Shown here: one piece after another, positions 53,326 to 62,158 of the stretch
How the letters are laid out: every line of letters starts with the position of its first letter
Position numbering within the stretch: position 1 is the stretch's first letter
Position numbers and translations under genes: made by a program
Notes under the pieces: model-generated
Seen by the model: the letters and a program-made list of their open reading frames with translations, nothing else
Database searches by the model: none
What the model was told of the DNA's origin: nothing
DNA from: Candidatus Sulfopaludibacter sp. SbA3
Lineage (GTDB): Bacteria; Acidobacteriota; Terriglobia; Bryobacterales; Bryobacteraceae
Assembly (NCBI GenBank): GCA_945893365.1
Contig: CAMDED010000023.1
Location: 1-64,000 of the forward strand
Direction: 5' to 3'
DNA length: 64,000 nucleotides

Positions 53326-54206
53326 GCGCGAAGGAGTACCTGGAAGCGCAGCGGCGGATTGTCGACGCCGCTCTCAACCGCTTGACGCCGGCCGAAGATC
53401 AACCGCCGTCGTCGATCCATCGCGCCATGCGCTACAGCCTGTTCGCGGGCGGGAAGCGCATTCGGCCCATCCTCTGTATCGCGGCGGCGCGCGTGGTGAG
53501 CGATGCGCCTACGGGTGTGGAGGAGGCGGCGTGCGCGCTCGAATTCATCCACACCTACTCTCTGATCCACGACGATTTGCCGGCGCTCGATAACGACGAT
53601 TACAGGCGCGGCAAGCTCACTTGCCACAAAGTGTTTGGCGAGGCGATGGCGATACTCGCCGGCGACGCGCTCTTAACGCTGGCGTTTGAGGTGCTATCGG
53701 CATTGACGGTCATCGACGGCGATAAGCGGGCGCGCCTTGTGAGGGAACTGGCGAAGGCGTCGGGCACGGTGGGCGGGATGATTGGAGGCCAGGTTGAAGA
53801 TCTTGAGGGAGAAGGGAAGCCGGCGGACGAAACGCTGCTGAACGCAATCCACCGAGCGAAGACCGGAGCGCTGCTGCGGGCGAGCCTTCGTCTCGGGGCC
53901 ATTTACGGAAAGGCTGAAGCGAGGCAACTCTCCGCGCTGTCGAAGTACGGCGAACATGTTGGGCTGGCATTTCAAATTGTGGACGATGTCCTGGATGTAG
54001 AGCAGACTTCCGAGGCCCTTGGAAAGACCGCGGGCAAGGATGCGCAGCAGAAGAAAATCACTTTTCCCGCTGTGTATGGCGTTGATGAATCGAGGCGCAT
54101 GGCGGAGCGCGAACGCCTGAACGCCCACGCCGCGGTTGAAATGTTCGGCGATCGCGCCAACCGTCTTCGCGAGATGGCCGATTTTATCGTGTGCCGCGAG
54201 ACATGA
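53322..54206 (+). CDS. ispA: Farnesyl/geranyl diphosphate synthase
   Basis: The 294-aa prenyltransferase has the first aspartate-rich motif DDLPALDNDD (84-93), the substrate-binding GGKRIRPILC, and the second motif DDVLDVEQTSEALGKTAGKD near residue 217. FARM spacing with two residues between Asp pairs (DDLPALD) is that of bacterial type II FPP synthases. It condenses IPP with DMAPP or GPP to give farnesyl diphosphate for undecaprenyl and quinone chains. xseB before it and tlyA after it overlap by four bases each. The dxs gene that often lies here is missing. Confidence 0.92.
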   Translation: MSAKEYLEAQRRIVDAALNRLTPAEDQPPSSIHRAMRYSLFAGGKRIRPILCIAAARVVSDAPTGVEEAACALEFIHTYSLIHDDLPALDNDDYRRGKLTCHKVFGEAMAILAGDALLTLAFEVLSALTVIDGDKRARLVRELAKASGTVGGMIGGQVEDLEGEGKPADETLLNAIHRAKTGALLRASLRLGAIYGKAEARQLSALSKYGEHVGLAFQIVDDVLDVEQTSEALGKTAGKDAQQKKITFPAVYGVDESRRMAERERLNAHAAVEMFGDRANRLREMADFIVCRET

Positions 54207-54925
54207 AACAGCGTCTGGATGTTTTGCTGGTGGCTCGAGGTCTGGCGGATTCCCGCGAGAAGGCGCAGGCTCTGGTGCTCGCGGGCGAAGTGATGCTCGA
54301 CGGTCAAAGGGCGCGCAAGCCGGGCCACACCGTTGCCGACGATTGCCGTCTCGAGGTGCTGGCGCGTCCGGCGCACGTGAGCAGAGGCGGCCTTAAGCTT
54401 GCGCACGCACTGCGCCAGTTCCGCATTTCCGTTACAGGGAAAGTCTGTCTTGACGTGGGCGCATCGACCGGCGGTTTCACCGATTGCCTGCTGCAGAACG
54501 GCGCGGCCAAAGTTCACGCCGTGGATGTGGGCGCGGGCCAGCTCGACTGGAAGATCCGCACCGATGCGCGGGTGGCTGTTCACGACGGCACTAATGCCCG
54601 TTACCTTCGCGCCGAAGATATTGGCGAACGCGTGGATCTCGCGGTGTGCGACGTGAGCTTTATCTCCGTCACCATGATAATTCCGGCGATCATTCCCGTT
54701 TTGCGCGATGGCGGCGAAATGGTTATACTCGTCAAACCGCAGTTTGAGCTGGAACGGGGCGAGGTGGGGAAGGGCGGTATCGTGCGAGACGCGGAGTTGC
54801 ATCGGAAGGCGTGCCGGCGAGTGGATTTGGCCGTGAAGGAGCTTTCCTTCGACACCAGTGTGATCGAGAGCCCGATTCTGGGCGCGAAAGGGAACCACGA
54901 ATTTCTTCTCTATGCCCACCACTAA
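54203..54925 (+). CDS. tlyA: TlyA-type rRNA (cytidine-2'-O)-methyltransferase
   Basis: The start is ATG 54203, overlapping the ispA stop; a GTG at 54191 is less likely. The 240-aa product has an S4-like RNA-binding domain (RLDVLLVARGLADSREKAQA, SRGGLKLAHALRQF) and a methyltransferase domain with CLDVGASTGGFTDCLLQNGA, AVDVGAGQLDWKIR and VKPQFELERGEVGKGGIVRD. TlyA methylates 16S and 23S rRNA cytidines; older names call it haemolysin. It overlaps the next gene by 14 bases. Confidence 0.9.
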   Translation: MKQRLDVLLVARGLADSREKAQALVLAGEVMLDGQRARKPGHTVADDCRLEVLARPAHVSRGGLKLAHALRQFRISVTGKVCLDVGASTGGFTDCLLQNGAAKVHAVDVGAGQLDWKIRTDARVAVHDGTNARYLRAEDIGERVDLAVCDVSFISVTMIIPAIIPVLRDGGEMVILVKPQFELERGEVGKGGIVRDAELHRKACRRVDLAVKELSFDTSVIESPILGAKGNHEFLLYAHH

Positions 54926-55775
54926 GCTGGTCGGAATCTTCTCGAAGCCGTCCGTGCCCGCGGCCGTTGCGCTTGTGCCGGAGCTTGCCGCGTGGCTCAC
55001 TGCGAAAGGAATTGAGATCCGCTACGATCGCGAGACGGCGGAGTACCTCGGCCGCGCCGATGGCGTTTCCCGGCCGGAGGTTCCGGAAGGCTGCGACCTC
55101 GTCATCGTGCTGGGAGGCGATGGGACGTTGCTCGCGGCCGCGCGCGCGATCGGGAGCCGCAACACGCCCCTTTTTCCCGTGAACCTCGGCGGCCTCGGGT
55201 TCCTGACCGCGATCACCGTCGACGAGGTATTCCCGGAGCTGGAGCGGGCCCTCGTTGGCGAGCATCGCGTGGGGAAGCGCAAATTCCTGCATGCCGAAAT
55301 TCGACGCGGCGAAGAGCCGGTGGCGCACTACGAAGCGCTCAACGACGTGGTGTTCGCGAAGGCGTCGCTCGCGCGCGTAATCGATCTTGAAGCCTGGGTG
55401 GATCAAAATCTTGTGTGCACTTACAAGGCGGATGGTCTGATTGTCTCGACCCCCACGGGTTCCACGGCGTACTCGCTTTCGGCGGGCGGGCCGATCATCT
55501 TTCCTTCCGTCGCCGCTCTCTGCCTCACGCCGATCTGCCCGCATATGCTGACCAACCGCCCCGTGATCGTGCCGGATACGAGCGTGATCCGGATCGTATG
55601 CCGGGCGGACGACGAATCGGCCTTTCTAACCGTCGATGGACAGGTCGGCGAGCCGTTGCGCAAGGACGACGTCGTCATCTGCCAAAGTTCCAACTACGCG
55701 CTCAACCTCATCCGCCCTCCCCGCATGATGTTCTTCGACGTGCTGCGCGAAAAGCTCAAATGGGGAGAGCGGTGA
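54912..55775 (+). CDS. nadK: NAD kinase
   Basis: The 287-aa protein has the ATP-NAD kinase signatures: LVIVLGGDGTLLAAAR (Gly68-Gly71 motif), the Asn-Asp pair in EALNDVVFAK, and TYKADGLIVSTPTGSTAYSL with SAGGP. It phosphorylates NAD to NADP. The order tlyA-nadK is conserved in many phyla. Its stop overlaps the start of the following symporter gene by GTGA. Confidence 0.95.
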   Translation: MPTTKLVGIFSKPSVPAAVALVPELAAWLTAKGIEIRYDRETAEYLGRADGVSRPEVPEGCDLVIVLGGDGTLLAAARAIGSRNTPLFPVNLGGLGFLTAITVDEVFPELERALVGEHRVGKRKFLHAEIRRGEEPVAHYEALNDVVFAKASLARVIDLEAWVDQNLVCTYKADGLIVSTPTGSTAYSLSAGGPIIFPSVAALCLTPICPHMLTNRPVIVPDTSVIRIVCRADDESAFLTVDGQVGEPLRKDDVVICQSSNYALNLIRPPRMMFFDVLREKLKWGER

Positions 55776-56980
55776 GGCGGATTTCGCAGACGGCGTGGAT
55801 TTTCATCGGCATGGCGGCGGGCATCGCGCTCGGCGTCGCTCGGCCGGAGATTGCGCGCGAGATGGCGCCCGCGAGCAACATCTTCCTGCGGCTCATCAAG
55901 TCGATCATCGCGCCGCTGTTGTTTGGAACCCTCGTCTACGGCATCGCGGGCGCCGGCAATGTCCGGCAGATGGGCCGCATAGGCCTCAAGGCCATCGTCT
56001 ACTTCGAAATCGTGACCACGGCGGCGCTGTTCCTGGGGCTGTTCGCCGTCAATCTGACGCGGCCGGGCGACGGCATGCAGCTCGAACGAACGGCCGCCGG
56101 CCCCGCGGTCGCGAATACTCCCGTGACTTTGAGCGGCGTGCTGGAGCATGTATTTCCGGTCAGCGTGATTGACGCCATGGCGCGCGGAGATGTGCTGCAG
56201 CTCGTCGTATTTTCGTTTCTGTTCGGGATCGCATGCGCCGCGATCGGCGCCAAGGCGCAGCCAGTCGTGGCGTTTGCGGAATCGCTCGCGGAAGTCATGT
56301 TCCGTTACACGAAGTATGTGATGTACCTCGCGCCCGTTGGAGTGGGCGCGGCCATGGCGGTTACGATCGGATCGAAGGGACTGGGGGTGCTGTTCGGGCT
56401 TGGAAAGCTGATCGCGACCATGTACGCGGCGCTCGCCATCTTCGTTGTGGCGGTGCTAGGCGCGGTGATCCTCATCGCCCGCATACCGCTGAGGCGTTTC
56501 TTCGACGCCGTGCGAGAGCCTTTCCTGATCGCCTTCTCGACCGCGTCGAGCGAGGCGGCCTTGCCCCGGGCGCTGGGGAATATGGAGACCTTCGGCGTCC
56601 CGAAACATATTGTCGCGTTCGTGTTGCCGACTGGATATAGCTTCAATCTCGACGGCACGACCTTGTATCTCTCGTTAGCGAGCGTGTTCGTCGCTCAGGC
56701 GGCGGGCGTCGACATGACCTTCGGCGAGCAGCTCATCATGATGTTGACCCTGATGCTGACAAGCAAAGGTGTGGCGGGCGTGCCCCGCGCCGCGCTCGTG
56801 ATTCTGGCGGGAACGCTCGCCAGCTTTCAACTGCCGATCGAAGGCGTCGCGGTGCTGCTGGGCGTGGACGCGCTGATGGACATGGCGCGCACTTCCGTAA
56901 ACGTTCTGGGCAACTGTCTGGCGGCGGCGGTAGTGGCGCGCTGGGAAGGCGTCCGCTTCGACGGAATTCCGGCGTCGTGA
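55772..56980 (+). CDS. Dicarboxylate/amino acid:cation symporter (DAACS family)
   Basis: The start is GTG 55772, overlapping the nadK stop and preceded by GGGGAG; the much longer open frame runs through nadK. The 402-aa protein has eight spans and two re-entrant loops. SIIAPLLFGTLVYGIAG opens it, the hairpin loop 1 reads AFSTASSEAALPRAL (the Ser-rich SxSS), NLDGTTLYLSLASVFVAQ is the sodium-binding segment, and LTSKGVAGVPRAAL is hairpin loop 2. It imports glutamate, aspartate or C4-dicarboxylates with sodium or protons. Membership in the nadK operon is positional. Confidence 0.9.
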   Translation: MRRISQTAWIFIGMAAGIALGVARPEIAREMAPASNIFLRLIKSIIAPLLFGTLVYGIAGAGNVRQMGRIGLKAIVYFEIVTTAALFLGLFAVNLTRPGDGMQLERTAAGPAVANTPVTLSGVLEHVFPVSVIDAMARGDVLQLVVFSFLFGIACAAIGAKAQPVVAFAESLAEVMFRYTKYVMYLAPVGVGAAMAVTIGSKGLGVLFGLGKLIATMYAALAIFVVAVLGAVILIARIPLRRFFDAVREPFLIAFSTASSEAALPRALGNMETFGVPKHIVAFVLPTGYSFNLDGTTLYLSLASVFVAQAAGVDMTFGEQLIMMLTLMLTSKGVAGVPRAALVILAGTLASFQLPIEGVAVLLGVDALMDMARTSVNVLGNCLAAAVVARWEGVRFDGIPAS

Positions 56981-56984
56981 CCGG

Positions 56985-57995
56985 CTACGCGGGTTTTGCC
57001 ATGCCGAGCTTCTTGTACCACGGCGTTGCCGGCGCGATGGCCGCATTGACGGCGTTGATATTCTTCACGCCTTCGACCGAGAGCCAGTCTTCGAGAGCCT
57101 TGGCGCCCTGCTTTGCGTAAACGGGGATGCCTTCTTTCCAGGTTGCGCGTCCGCAGAGAACTCCCGAGAAATCCGTTCCGGATTCGGCCGCCATGGCGAG
57201 CGACTCCGTGAATTGGTTGTTGCTCACGCCGGCGCTCAGGTAAATGAACGGTTTCGAAGCAACCGCGGCAGCCGCCTGGAAGTGCACCAGAGCCTCGGCG
57301 CGCGTGTACGCCTTCTGGCCTTTGTAGACGCTCGACCCTTCCACGTATTCCGCGTTGATCGGCACTTCGACTTTCAGCACGTCCACGCGGTAATAGTCCT
57401 TCGAGAACTCCTCCATGGTCTTTTTCACAATCTCAGGCTTGAGCTTCGCGTACTCCAGGCCTTTTTCGTCGCCGCCTTTCGGATCGTAACCGATAAACTC
57501 CAGGAAGAAGGGAATCCCGTATGTTTCGCACTCCGCGCCGATGCGTTCAATGAAAGCGTGTTTAATATCGTTGACGGGGCCCAGGTCGAAGGGACTGTAG
57601 TAGATCAGAATCTTGACGGCGTCCGCGCCCCAGTCCTTGATGCGCTTCACGGAGACGTGCGGCAGCAGATCCGGCAAGCGGCCGGGCTGCGTGTTGTCAT
57701 AGCCGCTTAGTTCGTAAGCAAGCAGCAGACCGGCGTTCGGACTTCGCTCATGCGTGGCCGGAATACCCCATTCCGGATCGAGCAGAATTGCCGAGGCATG
57801 CGGCGTGAGTACGCGCGTAACAGCGCATTTGAACTCGATCATCATCGCGTCGGTGACTTCTTTGGCGGCGATGCCCTTGGCTGTCGCGATGGATTTCTGA
57901 AGGCTGCCGCGCTGATCCATGGCAGCCGCCGCGATAACGCCGGCGCTGTTCGAGAGCTTCTTGAGGTGTGTGATTTTCGATTGGGAGAGAGACAT
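56985..57995 (-). CDS. Tagatose-1,6-bisphosphate aldolase-like protein (class I, LacD family)
   Basis: The start is taken at ATG 57995 (MSLSQSKITHLKKLSN); upstream codons have no family similarity. The 336-aa TIM-barrel has AAAMDQRGSLQKSI, TPHASAILLDPEWGIPA, a Lys in AVKILIYYSPFDLGP, PFFLEFIGYDP and the likely Schiff-base Lys in VDVLKVEVPINAEYV. LacD cleaves tagatose-1,6-bisphosphate to DHAP and glyceraldehyde-3-phosphate; many such proteins also act on fructose-1,6-bisphosphate. Without lac or tag genes near, a role as a general hexose-bisphosphate aldolase is possible. Confidence 0.85.
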   Translation of the reverse strand: MSLSQSKITHLKKLSNSAGVIAAAAMDQRGSLQKSIATAKGIAAKEVTDAMMIEFKCAVTRVLTPHASAILLDPEWGIPATHERSPNAGLLLAYELSGYDNTQPGRLPDLLPHVSVKRIKDWGADAVKILIYYSPFDLGPVNDIKHAFIERIGAECETYGIPFFLEFIGYDPKGGDEKGLEYAKLKPEIVKKTMEEFSKDYYRVDVLKVEVPINAEYVEGSSVYKGQKAYTRAEALVHFQAAAAVASKPFIYLSAGVSNNQFTESLAMAAESGTDFSGVLCGRATWKEGIPVYAKQGAKALEDWLSVEGVKNINAVNAAIAPATPWYKKLGMAKPA

Positions 57996-58133
57996 AGACT
58001 TGTCGAAGCGTCCCTCCAGGCTGGACGGGATCAAACGGGAATCCGGCTGGACGCGGAAGGGACTTGTAGATTGAATGCTATCACAGCAGGGCGGGTGAAT
58101 CAATTCCGATACAGGGCTGTCATCTCGATGTCA

Positions 58134-58161
58134 TTGACAATTAATATCGGGCGATTAGCAT
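58134..58161 (+). promoter_or_regulatory. Promoter of Oar receptor 4 with very short leader
   Basis: Consensus TTGACA (58134-58139) is followed after 16 bases by TAGCAT (58156-58161), six bases before the ATG at 58168. No purine-rich ribosome site exists in the six remaining bases. A transcript from this promoter would begin at or next to the start codon, i.e. be leaderless. Confidence 0.45.
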
Positions 58162-58167
58162 TTCTTT

Positions 58168-61100
58168 ATGCTTCGACTTAGTATCGGAATTACTGCTATT
58201 GCATTTTTATTTATGAGCGGACTTGTCGCTCAACCGGCGGACCGCATCGAGGGGTTCGTCGCCGATCAGACAGGTGCGCGCATCGCGGGGGCATCGGTTT
58301 CGCTGCAAGCCGAATCGACCCACTGGAAAGCGGCCACTACTAGCGACACGGATGGCAGGTTCCGCTTTCTTCGTCCATCCGTAAATAAGGTGGAATTACG
58401 CGTCGAGCAACCAGGATTTCAACCTGCCACCCGGAAGCTCGACATCGAGACGGCGGGCCTCTCTGAAATCGCCGTGACTCTGACGGCAGCCTCGATGCGG
58501 CAGTCGGTCGAGGTCTCCGGCTCTTCCGCCATGCTCCAGACCCAGGCTTCGGCGCAGACAGCCTCCATCGGCTCGCGGCAAATCGAAAATCTTCCGACGG
58601 CGTCGCGCAATTACACCCACCTGATTGTGGGCGAGGCCGGCGTGTCGGCCCCGCTGCCCGACCGCACCGGCCGCGGCATGAACCTCGCCACGGCTCCCGG
58701 GTCGCAGGCCGACGATGGGACCCAGTCGCTGAACCCCTCCGTCAACGGCGCGCGCCCCACCAACAATTCGCTGATGATCAATGGCGTGGACGCAACCAAC
58801 ATGATGAACGGCGGCGGCAGCCTCGGCAATAACATTGCGGTTCCGCTCGACGCGCTCGAAGCGGTCGAGATGCAGACAGCGCTCTATTCGGCCACCACCG
58901 GACGTAACGGCGGAGCCAATATTCAGATGATCACGCGCGTGGGCACCAACCAGTTCCACGGCGCAGTATCGCATTTCCTTCAGAACGAGCTATTCAACGC
59001 CAACGAGTTTTTCCTCAATCGCTCGGGGACCGCGCGCCCAAGCTTCCGCCGCAACGAAACCTATCTCGGACTGGGAGGTCCCATTCGTAAGGACAAAACC
59101 TTCTTCTACGCCGCCGTCCAGCGCACCGACTTTCTCTCCGGATACGCCAACCGCGCCATCGTCACCACCGCGAGCCCGGCGGGCTTGGGCGATGTCCGCA
59201 CCCGGCAGACGATCGCGCAGGTAGCCAACCAGTGGCTCCAGTCCGGCGCGCAGGACAACCCGCAATTCGCCGCTAACTTCCTCTCCGCGATTCGCCGTTT
59301 CCCCGCCGACCAGATCCCCGGCCTCGAAAGGCAGTTCTTCACGAGCACCGCAAATCCCGCTCAGCCGCTCTTCCGTCAGCTCACTGCGGCGGACATCCAC
59401 CCGGTCGCCATCAACATCCTCAATGTCAAACGCGACGGCAAGCTTCTACTGCCCACGCTGACCTCCGCAAACCGGCTGCTGCCGGGCAACGCCACCTTCG
59501 GCAGGGAACAGGAGCAGGTGAACGCGTTTCCGACCTTCTTCAACTCCTGGTCCGGCTCCCTCGCGATCGAGCACAATTTCAGTTCGAACGACCGCCTGCG
59601 CCTGAACTACATCAAGTCGCAGCAGTACGTGGAGGAGGCGTTTCCCTGGGCGAATTCGTCCGTTTCGCCGACGCTCGGCTTGACTCCGGGCTATGTCGCT
59701 TCTCTCTCGCACGTACACACCTTCGGGTCGCGCTGGACCAACGAGCTCCGAGGCGGATTTTTCGAATTGTTCAACACTCGAATCTCCAAGTTCAGGGACA
59801 TCTTCAACTCCACGCTCGGCATCGACAATCCTCTGGAGCAGGCGGTGGGCGGCTTGGCGTCGCTCATGCCGACCGTCGATATCGTGACGCAGAGATCGAG
59901 CGCCGGCATCGGCAATGCGTGGGATTTCTACGATCGGCAGCGCAATGCCTACGCCACCGATTTGATCACGTACGTGCGCGGCTCCCACAGCCTTCAATTC
60001 GGCGGCGAAGCGCGCCGCACCAACCTCAAGGGCGAGTACATGGCCCGCACCAACGGCGATCTCGATTACGATAACTGGATCCTATTCTTTACTGGCCATG
60101 GCGCGTCGGGCGGCGGCTCGGATCTCGATCAAGGCGACACGCGCCGCGATTACAATATGTTCGATGTCTCCTTCTTCGCGCAGGACGAGTGGCGTGTTCG
60201 GAAGGGGCTCACCCTCACGTTGGGCGCTCGCTGGGACTACTACGGCTGGCCGGTCGAGACGGCCGGGCGCATCGGCACGTATTTCAACCAGGCGGATGCG
60301 GCCCGCGCGGGCGTTGAGGAGGGCTACTACATCAACCGGAATCACCTCATCTTCAAACCCGGCTTCGACCCGCTAAAGATGGGACTGGCAGTGTCGCCGT
60401 ATGTGCAGCCGCTGAACCTCAGCCAGGTTCACAAGGCGCGGCGCGATAACATCTTCGAGCCGGATCGGAACAACATCGCGCCGCGAATCGGCTTCGCCTG
60501 GAAACCGGCGTTTTCGGACCGCCTTGTTTTCCGCGGCGGCTACGGCATCTATTTCGAACGGCCCTCGGGATCGTTCAAAACCGACCTGCAGCTCTCCTCG
60601 CCGTTCTTCATCTACCAGAACGTTCCCGCTCCGCTCGATATGGCGGATCCGTATCCACGTCTGAACATCAATCCATTTACCATTCCGCTCCAGGTGCGGA
60701 TTGCCCGCGATGCTAACGGCGCGCCAACTTGGCGCCGGTTCGACGGAACCGCGTTCCCGGCCACCGAGCCGTTCGCGGCCAAGAACTTCACTTTCATCGA
60801 CCCCTTCATCAAAACGCCCTACGTGCAGCAGTGGACCTTCAACGTGCAATTCGAGCCGGTGCGCGGCAACCTCCTCGATGTGCGGTACGTCGGCACGCGC
60901 GGCGTCAGTCTGATGGCAAAGGTAAATCTGGCCCAGCCGTTCGATCCCAGGGTCGCGCCCATCAACGGATTCACCGACATCCGTACGCGCACCGGCGCGC
61001 TCATCAATCCGGATTTCTTTGTACCTTCCGAATATCTTGGGCTCGGGCGGGCGAGTGGTTATCGCATGCGGTCCAACTGGGGCATGTCCGCCTATCACGG

Positions 61101-61812
61101 GCTGCAGGCCAATTACCGGCGCCGTTTCCAGCGCCGCCTGCTGGTGAATGCCGCCTACACATTTGCCAAGACACTCGACAACATCTCCTCCGACGGCGGC
61201 CAGGTGGAGCACGATGCGCGCAACTCCCGCAACAACCGCGGCCCGGCGGATTTCGACCGCACGCATCGTTTCAACGTGGCGTACATCTACGAGCTCCCCA
61301 CTCCGTTCGAGCGCTGGCGTACGGCTAAATTGCTCCTCGGCGGGTGGTCGGTGAGCGGGATGGCAACGGTGCAGAGCGGCACGCGCTTCTCGATCGTTGG
61401 CGCAGCCACGGCGAACGCCTACTTCGCGCAGGTAGCCCGCGTGCGTGTCGATCTCGCTCCGGGCCGCACCATCGCCAGCGCCCGCAACGAAGGCAGTGTG
61501 CAGAGCCGGGTCGACCGGTATTTCGATCCGTTGGCGTTCGTCAATTCCGAGGATCACTGGGGCAATTCGGGACGGAACATTCTGCGTGGGCCGTCGCAAC
61601 GGCAGGTGGATTTCGCTCTCGCGAAGACGATCCGCCTGCGCGAAAGCTTCACGGCGGAGGCGCGCTGGGAAGCGTTCAACGCCTTCAACCAAGCCACCTT
61701 CTCCAATCCGAACGCGACCCTGCCCGCCGCGGGAGTGGGGACGATGGGAGCCATCACTTCGACGATCGGCGGGCCGCGAACGATGCAGGTGGCCCTGCGA
61801 TTGAAGTTCTGA
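58168..61812 (+). CDS. Oar-type TonB-dependent receptor 4
   Basis: The largest receptor of the window, 1214 aa. It has a signal peptide to about residue 22, a carboxypeptidase-regulatory-like domain (IEGFVADQTGARIAGASVSL, to about 105), a plug domain with NPSVNGARPTNNSLMINGVD and a barrel ending VALRLKF. The plug includes GSLGNNIAVPLDALEAVEMQ, a sequence pattern usual in this family. The neighbours (aldolase on the other strand, efflux pump behind) do not identify a ligand. Confidence 0.9.
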   Translation: MLRLSIGITAIAFLFMSGLVAQPADRIEGFVADQTGARIAGASVSLQAESTHWKAATTSDTDGRFRFLRPSVNKVELRVEQPGFQPATRKLDIETAGLSEIAVTLTAASMRQSVEVSGSSAMLQTQASAQTASIGSRQIENLPTASRNYTHLIVGEAGVSAPLPDRTGRGMNLATAPGSQADDGTQSLNPSVNGARPTNNSLMINGVDATNMMNGGGSLGNNIAVPLDALEAVEMQTALYSATTGRNGGANIQMITRVGTNQFHGAVSHFLQNELFNANEFFLNRSGTARPSFRRNETYLGLGGPIRKDKTFFYAAVQRTDFLSGYANRAIVTTASPAGLGDVRTRQTIAQVANQWLQSGAQDNPQFAANFLSAIRRFPADQIPGLERQFFTSTANPAQPLFRQLTAADIHPVAINILNVKRDGKLLLPTLTSANRLLPGNATFGREQEQVNAFPTFFNSWSGSLAIEHNFSSNDRLRLNYIKSQQYVEEAFPWANSSVSPTLGLTPGYVASLSHVHTFGSRWTNELRGGFFELFNTRISKFRDIFNSTLGIDNPLEQAVGGLASLMPTVDIVTQRSSAGIGNAWDFYDRQRNAYATDLITYVRGSHSLQFGGEARRTNLKGEYMARTNGDLDYDNWILFFTGHGASGGGSDLDQGDTRRDYNMFDVSFFAQDEWRVRKGLTLTLGARWDYYGWPVETAGRIGTYFNQADAARAGVEEGYYINRNHLIFKPGFDPLKMGLAVSPYVQPLNLSQVHKARRDNIFEPDRNNIAPRIGFAWKPAFSDRLVFRGGYGIYFERPSGSFKTDLQLSSPFFIYQNVPAPLDMADPYPRLNINPFTIPLQVRIARDANGAPTWRRFDGTAFPATEPFAAKNFTFIDPFIKTPYVQQWTFNVQFEPVRGNLLDVRYVGTRGVSLMAKVNLAQPFDPRVAPINGFTDIRTRTGALINPDFFVPSEYLGLGRASGYRMRSNWGMSAYHGLQANYRRRFQRRLLVNAAYTFAKTLDNISSDGGQVEHDARNSRNNRGPADFDRTHRFNVAYIYELPTPFERWRTAKLLLGGWSVSGMATVQSGTRFSIVGAATANAYFAQVARVRVDLAPGRTIASARNEGSVQSRVDRYFDPLAFVNSEDHWGNSGRNILRGPSQRQVDFALAKTIRLRESFTAEARWEAFNAFNQATFSNPNATLPAAGVGTMGAITSTIGGPRTMQVALRLKF

Positions 61813-62158
61813 CGGACCGAGTGGAGAAGCGAGGCCGCAAGTTCACGGAATTGTGACGGACCCGCCGCGGAGTCCGTGGTCCATCGCCGCAACCTTCGAC
61901 GCGTTCGGGGCGCGAAAGTCGTTCGCGTGACGAGGGCGTCCTCTCTCCAGGAAGCAAACTGCCATCCAACCCGCGGCTGAGCGGACCGCTGAAAAAGCGC
62001 GGGCGCTCAGCCGCGGGCCGTTAGGCGTCCACTATATTGAGAACCCGGCTTTGCGAAACGGAACGCGCGCCTGTGATTCACTTTGCTGGCGCGATATCCG
62101 TTCGCACCCTCCCGGAACATTTGCCACAGCGCTATCGTAGTAGATGATGGAGCAAAAT
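61813..62158. other. Intergenic region before the efflux genes
   Basis: No supported gene lies here apart from the strong hairpin at 61970-62017. The promoter of the membrane-fusion gene must be in the last 140 bases, but no clear -35/-10 pair is seen. Confidence 0.4.
61970..62017. terminator. Long GC-rich hairpin
   Basis: CCCGCGGCTGAGCG (61970-61983) and CGCTCAGCCGCGGG (62004-62017) are perfect 14-bp arms with a 20-base loop. It lies 158 bases behind the Oar receptor stop. It is stable enough to end transcription, although no T-run follows; a mobile repeat is an alternative. Confidence 0.5.
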
